Of a stretch of 64,000 nt of DNA, positions 1-7,442 are shown piece after piece. Location of the stretch: the NCBI RefSeq assembly GCF_013205025.1, contig NZ_JABMLE010000001.1, positions 1,178,001 through 1,242,000 of the forward strand, written 5' to 3'. The stretch comes from Rathayibacter sp. VKM Ac-2857 (GTDB lineage Bacteria > Actinomycetota > Actinomycetes > Actinomycetales > Microbacteriaceae). The position numbers were made by a program, and so were the translations under genes. The notes below the pieces were generated by a model, which had not been told where the DNA came from, searched no databases, and worked only from the letters and a program-made list of their open reading frames with translations. Position 1 is the first letter of the stretch. Every line of letters starts with the position of its first letter.

Positions 1-78
1 TCTGCCTTCGACACGAACGCGCCGGTCTCGCCTATCTCATCGATGTACGCCAAAAGCATGCGACCATCCTGGCGTTAA
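1..78 (+). CDS. C-terminal end of an unidentified gene (left edge)
   Basis: Frame 1 is open from the left edge to a TAA at 76-78, and a strong 12-bp hairpin begins 4 nt after that stop, which is the usual arrangement of a gene end and its terminator. Only 25 codons are visible and the peptide (ending in MYAKSMRPSWR) matches no family I recognise. Another frame is also open through this stretch, so the reading frame is an inference from the hairpin position alone. Confidence 0.3.
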   Translation, partial: SAFDTNAPVSPISSMYAKSMRPSWR

Positions 79-81
79 CGC

Positions 82-110
82 AGAAGCCCACGCACATGGC
101 GTGGGCTTCT
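82..110 (+). terminator. Hairpin terminator between converging genes
   Basis: AGAAGCCCACGC at 82-93 pairs perfectly with GCGTGGGCTTCT at 99-110 around a 5-nt loop. It lies just after the putative left-edge gene end and faces the minus-strand operon ending at 320, so it may work in both directions. There is no long T-tract, as is common in high-GC actinobacteria. Nothing recognisable lies between 111 and 319. Confidence 0.6.
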
Positions 111-319
111 CGAATTGGCGCTCCGAGGAACTCTTTCATCCCCTGCTACCGGCCGCAACGATACCACCCGTCTGTGACGTTTGCCATCACATCGCGCGAA
201 CGTCAGTTCATGCAGGCCGTTCTGGCGCGAATCACGTCATCCGTGCACGCGGCACTCGTCGGAGGGCGAGCTGAGCCGAGTCGCGCCGCAGGCGATCACG
301 ACGCAGAACATCGCCGCCC

Positions 320-1168
320 TCACGCCTCGCGCGTGATCTCCACCCGGACGAACAGCTTCGAGGAGTGCGGCCCGGCGTAGACGCCGCGGAGCGGGGCGAT
401 GTCGTTGTAGTCGCGGCCGCGGCCGACGATCACGTGCCGGTCGCCGATGTCGATCAGGTTGGTCGGGTCGTAGCCGCGCCAGGCGCCGCCGCAGAACCAC
501 TCGACCCAGGCGTGCGACTCGCCGACGACGGTCTCGCCGATCGCCGCGTTCGGCTTGGGGTGCAGGTAGCCGGAGACGTAGCGCGCCGGGATGCCGGTCG
601 AGCGCAGCGCGCCCAGGACGATGTGGGTGATGTCCTGGCAGACGCCCTCGCGGGCGGTCCACGACTCGGTCGCCGTCGAGTGCACGCCGGTGACGCCCTG
701 GCGGTAGGTCATCTCGCGGCCGATCGTCTCGGCGATCGACAGGGCCGCGTCGCACGGGCCCTCCGCCGCGTCGGCCAGCCGGCGGGCCAGCTCGACGAGG
801 TCCTCGGGCGGAGCGGTGCGGTTGGTCTGCTTGAGCTGCTCCACGTACTCGGTGAGCGTCTCGACCTGGTCCGCGAGCTGCTCCCAGCCGACCGGGTGGT
901 CGGGGTGCGCCTTCGGGCGGATCTCGACGAGCGAGGTCGCGGTGAGCGAGAGCTCCTGGTGCGGGTCGAGCACGTCGAAGGACGAGACCCGGGTGCCCCA
1001 GTAGTCGGTGTAGGTGTGCGCCGAGGTGACCGGGCGGATGACCAGGTTGGACGAGAGCACCAGCTGCCCGTCCGAGGACGCCGGGAGCATCCTCGCCTCG
1101 TTGTAGGACGCGACGACGTCGCCCCGGTAGGTGAACCCTGTCGTGTGCGTGATGCGCAGCCTGCTCAC
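320..1168 (-). CDS. Transglutaminase-like protein
   Basis: 282-residue papain-fold transglutaminase-like protein. The N-terminal beta region (about residues 1-90, RLRITHTTGFTYRG) is the bacterial transglutaminase N domain. The catalytic triad is visible as Cys near residue 176 in GVCQDITH, His near 217 in GESHAWVEW and Asp near 233 in GYDPTN. The GTG start overlaps the alpha-E gene stop by 4 nt, so it is the last gene of a three-gene operon. Family members paired with ATP-grasp and alpha-E proteins are thought to hydrolyse or transfer amide/peptide bonds made by the ATP-grasp partner; substrate unknown. No signal peptide, so probably cytoplasmic. Confidence 0.9.
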   Translation of the reverse strand: MSRLRITHTTGFTYRGDVVASYNEARMLPASSDGQLVLSSNLVIRPVTSAHTYTDYWGTRVSSFDVLDPHQELSLTATSLVEIRPKAHPDHPVGWEQLADQVETLTEYVEQLKQTNRTAPPEDLVELARRLADAAEGPCDAALSIAETIGREMTYRQGVTGVHSTATESWTAREGVCQDITHIVLGALRSTGIPARYVSGYLHPKPNAAIGETVVGESHAWVEWFCGGAWRGYDPTNLIDIGDRHVIVGRGRDYNDIAPLRGVYAGPHSSKLFVRVEITREA

Positions 1169-2097
1169 AGCGCCTCCCCGATCCAGCTCGGCATGACGTT
1201 GGTGGGGAAGTAGCGCTGGCGGATCGCCTCGGAGGCCGACGAGGTCGCCTCCTGCACGCTGTCCATGTGCCGCGGGAGGTCCTCGAGGATCTCGGCGATC
1301 GGCCGGTACTCCAGCTCGCTGCGGATCTGGCCGAGCACCCGCTGGGCGTCGCCGGTGTGGCCGACGCGGCCGGTGCGCGGCTCGATGTCGCGCATGCACA
1401 TCTCGGCGCGCGAGACCGAGAAGAGGATCGAGCGCGGGAAGAGGCGGTCGAGCAGGAGGAACTCCGCCGCGTTGCGCGCGCTCGGCACGCCGCGGTAGGT
1501 GCGGAGGTACGCCTCGTACGCCCCGCAGGAGCGCAGGATCGTCGTCCAGGACGGGCCGCTCGCCTCGGTCAGCGACCGGGTCGCCAGCAGCCGGGCCGTC
1601 ATGTCGGCGCGCTCGATCGAGCGGCCGAGCGTGAAGAACTGCCAGGCCTCGTCGCGCGAGGTGGCCGACTCGATGATGCCGACGGCGAGCGCCGAGCGCT
1701 CGCGCACCCAGCCGAAGAACTCCGACACCCGCTCCCCCGTGACCCGGCGGGGCATCCGGGTGCGCGTGGTGTTGAGGCACTCCCACAGCTCGGTCGAGAC
1801 GATCTCCCGCGCGCGCCGGGCGTTCTCGCGGGCGGCGCCGAGCGAGTAGGCGATGGAGGCGGGGTTCGTGCGGTCGATCGCGAGGATGGTCAGCACATCG
1901 GCGCGGGTGACCTCCGCCATGTCGTCGGGGGCGGTGGAGCCCATCACCGACAGCAGGGAGCGGCAGGCGGTGTCCTCGTCGATCCACGGGTCCTCGAGCA
2001 GGAGCTGCAGGTGGACGTCGAGGATGCGGGCGGTGCCGTCGGACCGCTCGATGTAGCGGCCGATCCAGAACAGCGACTCGGCGATCCGGGAGAGCAT
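1165..2097 (-). CDS. Alpha-E domain protein
   Basis: 310-residue, mostly helical alpha-E superfamily protein, opening with the typical MLSRIAESLFWIGRYIERSDGT-like start of that family. Its biochemical role is not established; it is almost always encoded with a circularly permuted ATP-grasp and a transglutaminase-like protein, as here. Its ATG shares one base with the ATP-grasp stop (TGATG) and its own stop overlaps the transglutaminase start, indicating translational coupling. Many Arg/Glu pairs and no transmembrane segment suggest a cytoplasmic partner or scaffold. Confidence 0.9.
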   Translation of the reverse strand: MLSRIAESLFWIGRYIERSDGTARILDVHLQLLLEDPWIDEDTACRSLLSVMGSTAPDDMAEVTRADVLTILAIDRTNPASIAYSLGAARENARRAREIVSTELWECLNTTRTRMPRRVTGERVSEFFGWVRERSALAVGIIESATSRDEAWQFFTLGRSIERADMTARLLATRSLTEASGPSWTTILRSCGAYEAYLRTYRGVPSARNAAEFLLLDRLFPRSILFSVSRAEMCMRDIEPRTGRVGHTGDAQRVLGQIRSELEYRPIAEILEDLPRHMDSVQEATSSASEAIRQRYFPTNVMPSWIGEAL

Positions 2098-3764
2098 CAG
2101 GCGTCCTCCCCCGCGGCGAGCGTCTGCTGCTGCTGCTGCTGGTCCTGGTCGTGGTTGGCCGCGTCCTGCGGCGACTGGTCGGGCGTGTGGTTCAGCGGGT
2201 AGACGATCGGGATCGAGCTGGTCACCGCGGCCTGGTCCTCGACGAGTCCGGAGATGTCGTGGGCGTCCGGCTCGGTGAGCGGCGCGCCCTCCAGGCCGAC
2301 GACCCAGGTGTCCTTCGAGCCGCCGCCCTGCGACGAGTTGACGACCAGCTGGCCCTCGGGCAGCGCCACGCGGGTGAGACCGCCGGGCAGGACCCAGATG
2401 TCCTTGCCGTCGTTGACCGCGAAGGGGCGGAGATCCGCGTGCCGCGCCCGCATCCCGTCGTCGACCAGGGTCGGGATGGTCGAGAGCTGCACCACCGGCT
2501 GGGCGATCCAGCCGCGCGGGTCGGCCTGGAGCCGCGAGCGCAGCTCGGCCAGCTCCTTCGCCGAGGCGGCCGGCCCGACCACGAGGCCCTTGCCGCCGGA
2601 GCCGTCGACCGGCTTCACGACGAGCTCGTCGAGGCGGTCGAGCACCTCCTCGAGCGCACCCGGATCCTCCAGGCGCCAGGTGTCGACGTTCTTGATCACC
2701 GGCTCCTCCGAGAGGTAGTAGCGGATCAGGTCGGGCAGGTAGGTGTAGACGAGCTTGTCGTCGGCGACGCCGTTGCCGACCGCGTTCGCGATCGTGACGT
2801 TGCCCAGGCGGGCCGCGAGCATCAGACCGGGCGAGCCGAGCATCGAGTCGGCGCGGAACTGCAGCGGATCGAGGAACTCGTCGTCGACGCGGCGGTAGAT
2901 CACGTCCACGCGGGTGGGCCCGGAGGTGGTGCGCATGAACACCTTGCCGCCGGTGCAGAAGAGGTCGCGGCCCTCGACCAGCTCGACGCCCATCAGGCGC
3001 GCGAGCAGGGTGTGCTCGAAGTAGGCCGAGTTGTAGACGCCGGGGGTGAGCACGACGACGGTGGGGTCGTCGACGCCCTCGGGGGCGGAGGCGCGCAGGG
3101 CCTGGAGGAGCCGGTTGGGGTAGTCGCCGACCGGCCGCACGCGCATCGAGACGAACAGCTCGGGCAGCGTCTGGGCCATCACCCGGCGGTTCGAGATGAC
3201 GTAGGAGACGCCGGAGGGCACGCGGACGTTGTCCTCGAGGACCCGCCAGTCACCGACCTCGTCGCGGATCAGGTCGATGCCGGACACCTGGATCCGCACG
3301 CCGTTGGCCGGCTCGATCCCGGCGGCCTGGCGGTGGAAGTGGCTGGAGCTGGAGAGCAGTGCGGCGGGGATCACGCCGTCCTTCACCGCGTTCTGCGGGC
3401 CGTAGACGTCGGCGAGGAAGGCCTCGAGCGCGCGGACGCGCTGCTTGATGCCGCTCTGCACCTCGTTCCACTCGGCGCTCTCGATCACGCGCGGGACGGC
3501 GTCGAGCGGGAAGGGCCGCTCCTCGCCCGCGAAGTCGAACGTCACGCCCTGCGCGAGGTAGGAGGAGGCGAGCGCATCGGTGCGACCGCGCAGCTCCTCC
3601 TGCGTCATCCGCGCGAGCGAGGAGTAGATGTCGCGGTACGAGTCGCGGACGCCGGCGGGGCCGCTCGTCGCCGCGACATCGGCGAACATCTCGTCCCAGG
3701 GTGAGGCGCCCGTGCGGGGCCGCTCGACCTTCTGGGACCCGTATCCGTCGAAGAGGTCACCCAT
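2097..3764 (-). CDS. Circularly permuted type 2 ATP-grasp protein
   Basis: 555-residue ATP-grasp of the circularly permuted type 2 class. The glycine-rich nucleotide loop VKPVDGSGGKGLVVGP is near residue 388 and the family signatures NVRVPSGVSYVISNRR and YNSAYFEHTLLARLMG are present. Such enzymes make amide bonds to amino acids, amines or peptides using ATP. First gene of the operon with alpha-E and transglutaminase-like proteins. The C-terminus holds a short low-complexity DQDQQQQQQT segment encoded by a CAG run. A TAGAGT -10-like hexamer lies 6 nt before the ATG, suggesting a leaderless mRNA. Confidence 0.9.
   Translation of the reverse strand: MGDLFDGYGSQKVERPRTGASPWDEMFADVAATSGPAGVRDSYRDIYSSLARMTQEELRGRTDALASSYLAQGVTFDFAGEERPFPLDAVPRVIESAEWNEVQSGIKQRVRALEAFLADVYGPQNAVKDGVIPAALLSSSSHFHRQAAGIEPANGVRIQVSGIDLIRDEVGDWRVLEDNVRVPSGVSYVISNRRVMAQTLPELFVSMRVRPVGDYPNRLLQALRASAPEGVDDPTVVVLTPGVYNSAYFEHTLLARLMGVELVEGRDLFCTGGKVFMRTTSGPTRVDVIYRRVDDEFLDPLQFRADSMLGSPGLMLAARLGNVTIANAVGNGVADDKLVYTYLPDLIRYYLSEEPVIKNVDTWRLEDPGALEEVLDRLDELVVKPVDGSGGKGLVVGPAASAKELAELRSRLQADPRGWIAQPVVQLSTIPTLVDDGMRARHADLRPFAVNDGKDIWVLPGGLTRVALPEGQLVVNSSQGGGSKDTWVVGLEGAPLTEPDAHDISGLVEDQAAVTSSIPIVYPLNHTPDQSPQDAANHDQDQQQQQQTLAAGEDA
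2124..2141. repeat. Six-copy CTG/CAG microsatellite inside the ATP-grasp gene
   Basis: Six consecutive CTG triplets on the + strand encode a glutamine run near the C-terminus of the minus-strand ATP-grasp protein. Slippage here would add or remove glutamines without a frameshift. Confidence 0.8.
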
Positions 3765-3770
3765 GGCACG

Positions 3771-3776
3771 ACTCTA
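3771..3776 (-). promoter_or_regulatory. Leaderless -10 for the ATP-grasp operon
   Basis: Reading the minus strand, TAGAGT is followed by exactly 6 nt (CGTGCC) and the ATG at 3764. No Shine-Dalgarno is visible. The same spacing recurs before several other genes of this window. No convincing -35 was found. Confidence 0.5.
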
Positions 3777-3832
3777 GTGCGGGGCAGATTGCGGGGATGT
3801 TTCGGGCGGCCGGAGGGCGAGGAGGCCCCCGG

Positions 3833-5104
3833 TCACTCGAGGGTGAGGGCCTGCGAGATCCGGTCGGCGTCGAAGGCGCGGGCCATCCTCCGCCGCTCCC
3901 CGTCGGGGAGGCCGAGCTCGAGGGCGACCCCCTCCCAGGCCTGAACCTGCGCGGCGGTCTCCCGCACGATCCGCGCGGCGTCGGGGCGGGTGAGCCGGTA
4001 GGCGTCGGCCGTGGCCAGGAGCTCACCGAGGTCGCGGTGGCGGGGGTCGTCGCGGTCGCTGATCGGCCGCGAGTGCACGACTCCGGTGCTCGTGCTCGCG
4101 TTCACGTCGAACAGCGGGGCGAGACGCCAGCCTCCGTCCTGCCGGAGGAAGCCGTGGTTGCGCCAGTGGTCGTCGACGTTGTTCACGAGGACCGTCAGGG
4201 CGATCCGGGTGAACAGCTCCCGCAGATCCGCGCGCGGATCGGCGCTGAGGTCCGCCAGCACGTCCGAGAACTGCTCGTAGGAGTAGCGGCCGAGGTCGTT
4301 CGCACCGATCCCCAGTGCCGAAGCAGCGGACAGGTAGGCGCGACGACCGCCCGCGGCGGTGCGGTCGAACCGGTCGAGCAGCAGCACGCTCTTCTCCGCC
4401 GAGGCGCGCAGCAGCGTCCACGTAGGAGTCCGGAGACCGATCCGCTCGGCCAGGACGAGCACGACCGCCTCCCAGCGCTCGACGTCGAGCCCCTCGTCCT
4501 TCGAGTGCGGGAGCTTCGCGAGAGCGAGGCGGCCGTCGGCGCGGAGGACGTTCGCCTTCGGTCGAGCCCCGCCCGGCGACGTCGCGATCCCGGAGAGGTA
4601 GGCGACGTCCTCCTCGGAGGCGTCGTCCGCCTCGTAGCGCGCCGCCACGCGGAGGATCCGCTCGATCTCGTGGACGTTCGCCACCCCGGTGTCCGAGGAG
4701 GACCACTCCTCCGCGCCGGGCAGCCGGAAGCGGAGCGCGCCCATCCGGCCGGCGTCGGAGACGCCCAGCAGGTGGTCCCACGAGCCCTGCAGCGCGGGGG
4801 CACTCGGATCCCGTTTTCGGCGAGTGGCGTGGTTCGCCTCGATCAGGCGCCGGCCCCACTCGTCCGGGGACGCGTCCTCGAACGCGCCGGGGAGCGCGTG
4901 CGACTCGGGCGTCCAGATCCTGCCGCTGACGAGGGGCAGATCGGGCGAGATCGCGAAGGCGTCGGGTGAGGACAGGTAGTCGGCGTCGTACTGGAAGGAC
5001 GACGAGGCGAGGACGCGCCCCGCGAACGACGGGTGGAGGGTGCCGACCCGCACGAGTCCCCGCGACTCGTCGTCGAGGTGGACCTCGACCGGCCCGGCGG
5101 TCAC
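3833..5104 (-). CDS. hipA: HipA-like toxin kinase
   Basis: 423-residue HipA family Ser/Thr kinase. Visible motifs are the N-terminal GRVLASSSFQYDADYL segment, LLLDRFDR, the catalytic loop NNVDDHWRNHGFL (Asp near residue 310) and the metal-binding PLFDVN (near 331), spaced as in E. coli HipA. In the family this kinase phosphorylates a tRNA synthetase or another target and induces growth arrest; the target here is unknown. The GTG start overlaps the stop of the upstream HTH gene by 4 nt, giving the classical antitoxin-toxin order. All key residues are present, so it is probably active. Confidence 0.88.
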   Translation of the reverse strand: MTAGPVEVHLDDESRGLVRVGTLHPSFAGRVLASSSFQYDADYLSSPDAFAISPDLPLVSGRIWTPESHALPGAFEDASPDEWGRRLIEANHATRRKRDPSAPALQGSWDHLLGVSDAGRMGALRFRLPGAEEWSSSDTGVANVHEIERILRVAARYEADDASEEDVAYLSGIATSPGGARPKANVLRADGRLALAKLPHSKDEGLDVERWEAVVLVLAERIGLRTPTWTLLRASAEKSVLLLDRFDRTAAGGRRAYLSAASALGIGANDLGRYSYEQFSDVLADLSADPRADLRELFTRIALTVLVNNVDDHWRNHGFLRQDGGWRLAPLFDVNASTSTGVVHSRPISDRDDPRHRDLGELLATADAYRLTRPDAARIVRETAAQVQAWEGVALELGLPDGERRRMARAFDADRISQALTLE

Positions 5105-5400
5105 AGCGAGCCGCCGGCGCCGAGGATCGCGTCGATGCGGGCCCGGGCCGTCTCGCTGCGGTAGGGATCGGTCGCCTGGACGAGGGAGTCCGCGATGCCG
5201 AGCGCCCCGAGGACCGCGACGACGGAGTCGAGGCGGGCCGAGCCGTCCCCCGCCTCCAAGCGGCGCAGCGTCTCGCGGGTGACGCCCGCCCGCTCGGCGA
5301 GCGAGGACGCGGTCATCCCGTTCACGGCTCGCCAGCGCCGGATGTTGGCGCCGATCTCGGCCAGCTGAAGGGAGCGGCGAGGCGACCGTCGTGCGACCAT
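5101..5400 (-). CDS. hipB: HipB-like XRE antitoxin/regulator
   Basis: 99-residue protein with a Cro/C1-type helix-turn-helix at about residues 14-65 (IGANIRRWRAVNGMTASSLAERAG...TRETLRRLEAG). It precedes and overlaps the HipA-like kinase, so it should bind and neutralise the toxin and repress the operon. The ATG is preceded on the minus strand by a CAGGAG ribosome binding site. The basic N-terminal tail (VARRSPRRS) could add DNA contacts. A short palindrome lies directly upstream. Confidence 0.85.
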   Translation of the reverse strand: MVARRSPRRSLQLAEIGANIRRWRAVNGMTASSLAERAGVTRETLRRLEAGDGSARLDSVVAVLGALGIADSLVQATDPYRSETARARIDAILGAGGSL

Positions 5401-5413
5401 GCGAAGACTCCTG

Positions 5414-5426
5414 AACTCTGTGAGTT
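5414..5426. promoter_or_regulatory. Candidate HipB operator
   Basis: AACTC-TGT-GAGTT is a perfect 5-bp inverted repeat with 3-nt centre, 14 nt before the hipB start; an overlapping CTGT...ACAG pair (5418-5430) makes a second dyad. Autorepression of hipBA through upstream palindromes is known for the family; assignment here is inference. Confidence 0.4.
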
Positions 5427-5532
5427 ACAGACTAGCTCTGGCTGGCACCTCTACCGTTCAAAAAGCCTCCCGCTCCCCTATGGCTGAATCCGCGGGAATA
5501 TCCCCGGCCGCACGTGGTTGGATGAGGATGTA

Positions 5533-5546
5533 CATGCAAATGCATG
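5533..5546. promoter_or_regulatory. 14-bp palindrome upstream of the flavin monooxygenase pair
   Basis: CATGCA-AA-TGCATG is a perfect palindrome in a locally A+T-richer patch, 47 nt before the monooxygenase start. TTGGAT at 5518-5523 could be a -35 element. The site would suit a dimeric TetR/MarR-type regulator, but no such gene is adjacent. Confidence 0.4.
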
Positions 5547-5592
5547 GATCAGGTCTCGCCAGGACGGGGCCACGGAGAGTAAGGAGCGCCCG

Positions 5593-6702
5593 ATGCAGTT
5601 CGGCATCTTCACGGTCAGCGACATCACGACCGACCCCACGACCGGCCGCACCCCGACCGAGTCCGAGAAGATCGCGGCCACCCTCGCGATCGCCCAGAAG
5701 GCGGAGGAGATCGGCCTCGACGTCTTCGCGCTCGGCGAGCACCACAACCCGCCCTTCTGGTCCTCCTCCCCCACGACGACCCTCGCCTACATCGCCGCGA
5801 AGACCGAGCGGCTCCAGCTCAGCACCGCGATGGCCCTGATCACCACGAACGACCCGGTGAAGCTCGCCGAGGACTACGCGATGCTCCAGCACCTCGCCGG
5901 CGGCCGGGTCGACCTGATGCTCGGCCGCGGCAACACCGGCCCGGTCTACCCGTGGTTCGGCAAGGACATCCGCCGCGGCATCGAGCTCACCATCGAGAAC
6001 TACGACCTGCTGCACCGCCTGTGGACCGAGGACTTCGTCGACTGGGAGGGCCAGTTCCGCACGCCCCTCCAGGGCTTCCAGTCGACGCCGCGCCCGCTCG
6101 ATGGCGTCGCCCCGTTCGTCTGGCACGGCTCGATCCGCTCGCCGCAGATCGCCGAGCAGGCCGCGTACTACGGCGACGGCTTCTTCGCGAACCACATCTT
6201 CTGGCCCGCCTCGCACACCGCGAAGATGGTGCAGCTCTACCGCTCGCGCTTCGAGCACTACGGCCACGGCAGCGCCGACCAGGCGATCGTCGGACTCGGC
6301 GGCCAGATCTTCCTCGCGAAGAACTCGCAGGACGCGGTCTCGCAGTTCCGCCCCTACTTCGACAACGCCCCGGTCTACGGCCACGGCCCCTCTCTCGAGG
6401 ACTTCACCGAGCAGACCCCGCTCACCGTCGGCTCGCCGCAGGAGATCATCGACCGCACCCTCGGCTTCCGCGAGTACGTCGGCGACTACCAGCGCCAGCT
6501 GTTCCTGATGGACCACGCCGGCCTGCCGCTGAAGACCGTCCTCGAGCAGATGGACATGCTCGGCGAGATCCTGCCCGCCCTGCGCGCCGGATTCGCCGAG
6601 GGCCGCCCGGCGCACGTGCCGGACGCGCCCACCCACTCCTCGCTCGTCGCCGCCCGCGCCGAGCAGCCCGCCCCCGTCAGCCCCGTCCCCGTCAGCGCCT
6701 AG
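5593..6702 (+). CDS. CE1758-type FMN-dependent luciferase-like monooxygenase
   Basis: 369-residue luciferase-like (LLM) monooxygenase with a TIM-barrel start MQFGIFTVSDIT and family segments FALGEHHNPPFWSSSP and LMLGRGNTGPVYPWF, which I recognise as the CE1758 subgroup. These enzymes use reduced FMN and O2 to oxidise an unknown organic substrate. The ATG at 5593 was chosen because AAGGAG (5581-5586) lies 6 nt before it; the frame is open further upstream. The C-terminal tail after about residue 335 is Ala/Pro-rich. It is followed after 12 nt by its FMN reductase, the standard two-gene arrangement. Confidence 0.88.
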   Translation: MQFGIFTVSDITTDPTTGRTPTESEKIAATLAIAQKAEEIGLDVFALGEHHNPPFWSSSPTTTLAYIAAKTERLQLSTAMALITTNDPVKLAEDYAMLQHLAGGRVDLMLGRGNTGPVYPWFGKDIRRGIELTIENYDLLHRLWTEDFVDWEGQFRTPLQGFQSTPRPLDGVAPFVWHGSIRSPQIAEQAAYYGDGFFANHIFWPASHTAKMVQLYRSRFEHYGHGSADQAIVGLGGQIFLAKNSQDAVSQFRPYFDNAPVYGHGPSLEDFTEQTPLTVGSPQEIIDRTLGFREYVGDYQRQLFLMDHAGLPLKTVLEQMDMLGEILPALRAGFAEGRPAHVPDAPTHSSLVAARAEQPAPVSPVPVSA

Positions 6703-6714
6703 GAGGCCCCGCCC

Positions 6715-7332
6715 ATGGACACCCGCAGGATCACCGTCCTCTCGGCCGGCCTCAGCACGCCGTCCTCCACCCGCCTGCTCGCCGACCGCCTGGCCGACGC
6801 GGCCGAGGCCTCGCTCACCGAGCAGGGCTTCGCCGTCGAGCGCAGCGTCGTCGAGCTGCGCGACCTCGCGCACGACGTGACGAACAACCTGCTCACCGGC
6901 TTCGCCAGCCCGGCGCTGCAGACCGCGCTCGACGCGGTGGCCGGCGCGGACGGCTTGATCGCCGTGACGCCGATCTTCACCACCAGCTACAGCGGGCTCT
7001 TCAAGTCGTTCGTCGACGTGCTCGACACCGAGGCGCTGCGCGGGCTGCCCGTGCTGCTCGCGGCGACCGGCGGCTCTCCCCGCCACTCGCTCGCCGTCGA
7101 CTATGCGATGCGCCCGCTCTTCACCTACCTGCACGCCGCTCCCCTGTCGACGACGGTCTTCGCCGCGACCGAGGACTGGGGCGGAGCGACCGAGGACGGC
7201 CGTGCGCTGCCCTCACGGATCGAGCGGGCGGGCCGCGAGCTCGCGACCGAGGCGGCGCGCACCTCCCGCGCCCCCGCGGACCCGTGGGCGCTCGACGGCT
7301 CGTTCGAGGGGATGCTCGGCCGCCGGAGCTGA
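6715..7332 (+). CDS. CE1759-type NAD(P)H-dependent FMN reductase
   Basis: 205-residue flavodoxin-fold reductase. ITVLSAGLSTPSSTRLLADRL at the N-terminus is the flavin-phosphate loop, and VTPIFTTSYSGLFKSFVDVLD plus LLAATGGSPRHSL are typical of the CE1759/NADPH-FMN reductase group. It should supply FMNH2 to the monooxygenase encoded 12 nt upstream. An AGGAGG ribosome binding site overlaps the end of the monooxygenase gene, so the two are co-translated. Confidence 0.88.
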   Translation: MDTRRITVLSAGLSTPSSTRLLADRLADAAEASLTEQGFAVERSVVELRDLAHDVTNNLLTGFASPALQTALDAVAGADGLIAVTPIFTTSYSGLFKSFVDVLDTEALRGLPVLLAATGGSPRHSLAVDYAMRPLFTYLHAAPLSTTVFAATEDWGGATEDGRALPSRIERAGRELATEAARTSRAPADPWALDGSFEGMLGRRS

Positions 7333-7442
7333 GCACCGCTTCTCTCACAGGAGCGCGGATCCGTCCAGTAGCGGCGCACGCCGATGCCCGCAGCTAGCCT
7401 CCCCTCGGAGGGCCCGCCGGTGGCCCCCGAGGGGAGGCCATG

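Noticed and set aside
96-380. A 94-codon + strand frame near the left edge
   Set aside because: Starts inside the terminator hairpin loop, overlaps the transglutaminase gene end, and shows no recognisable protein features.
5458-7134. A 558-codon minus-strand open frame opposite the monooxygenase and reductase genes
   Set aside because: Composition is Arg/Val/Gly/Glu-rich without motifs, typical of the antisense of high-GC coding DNA; both + strand genes have family signatures and ribosome binding sites.
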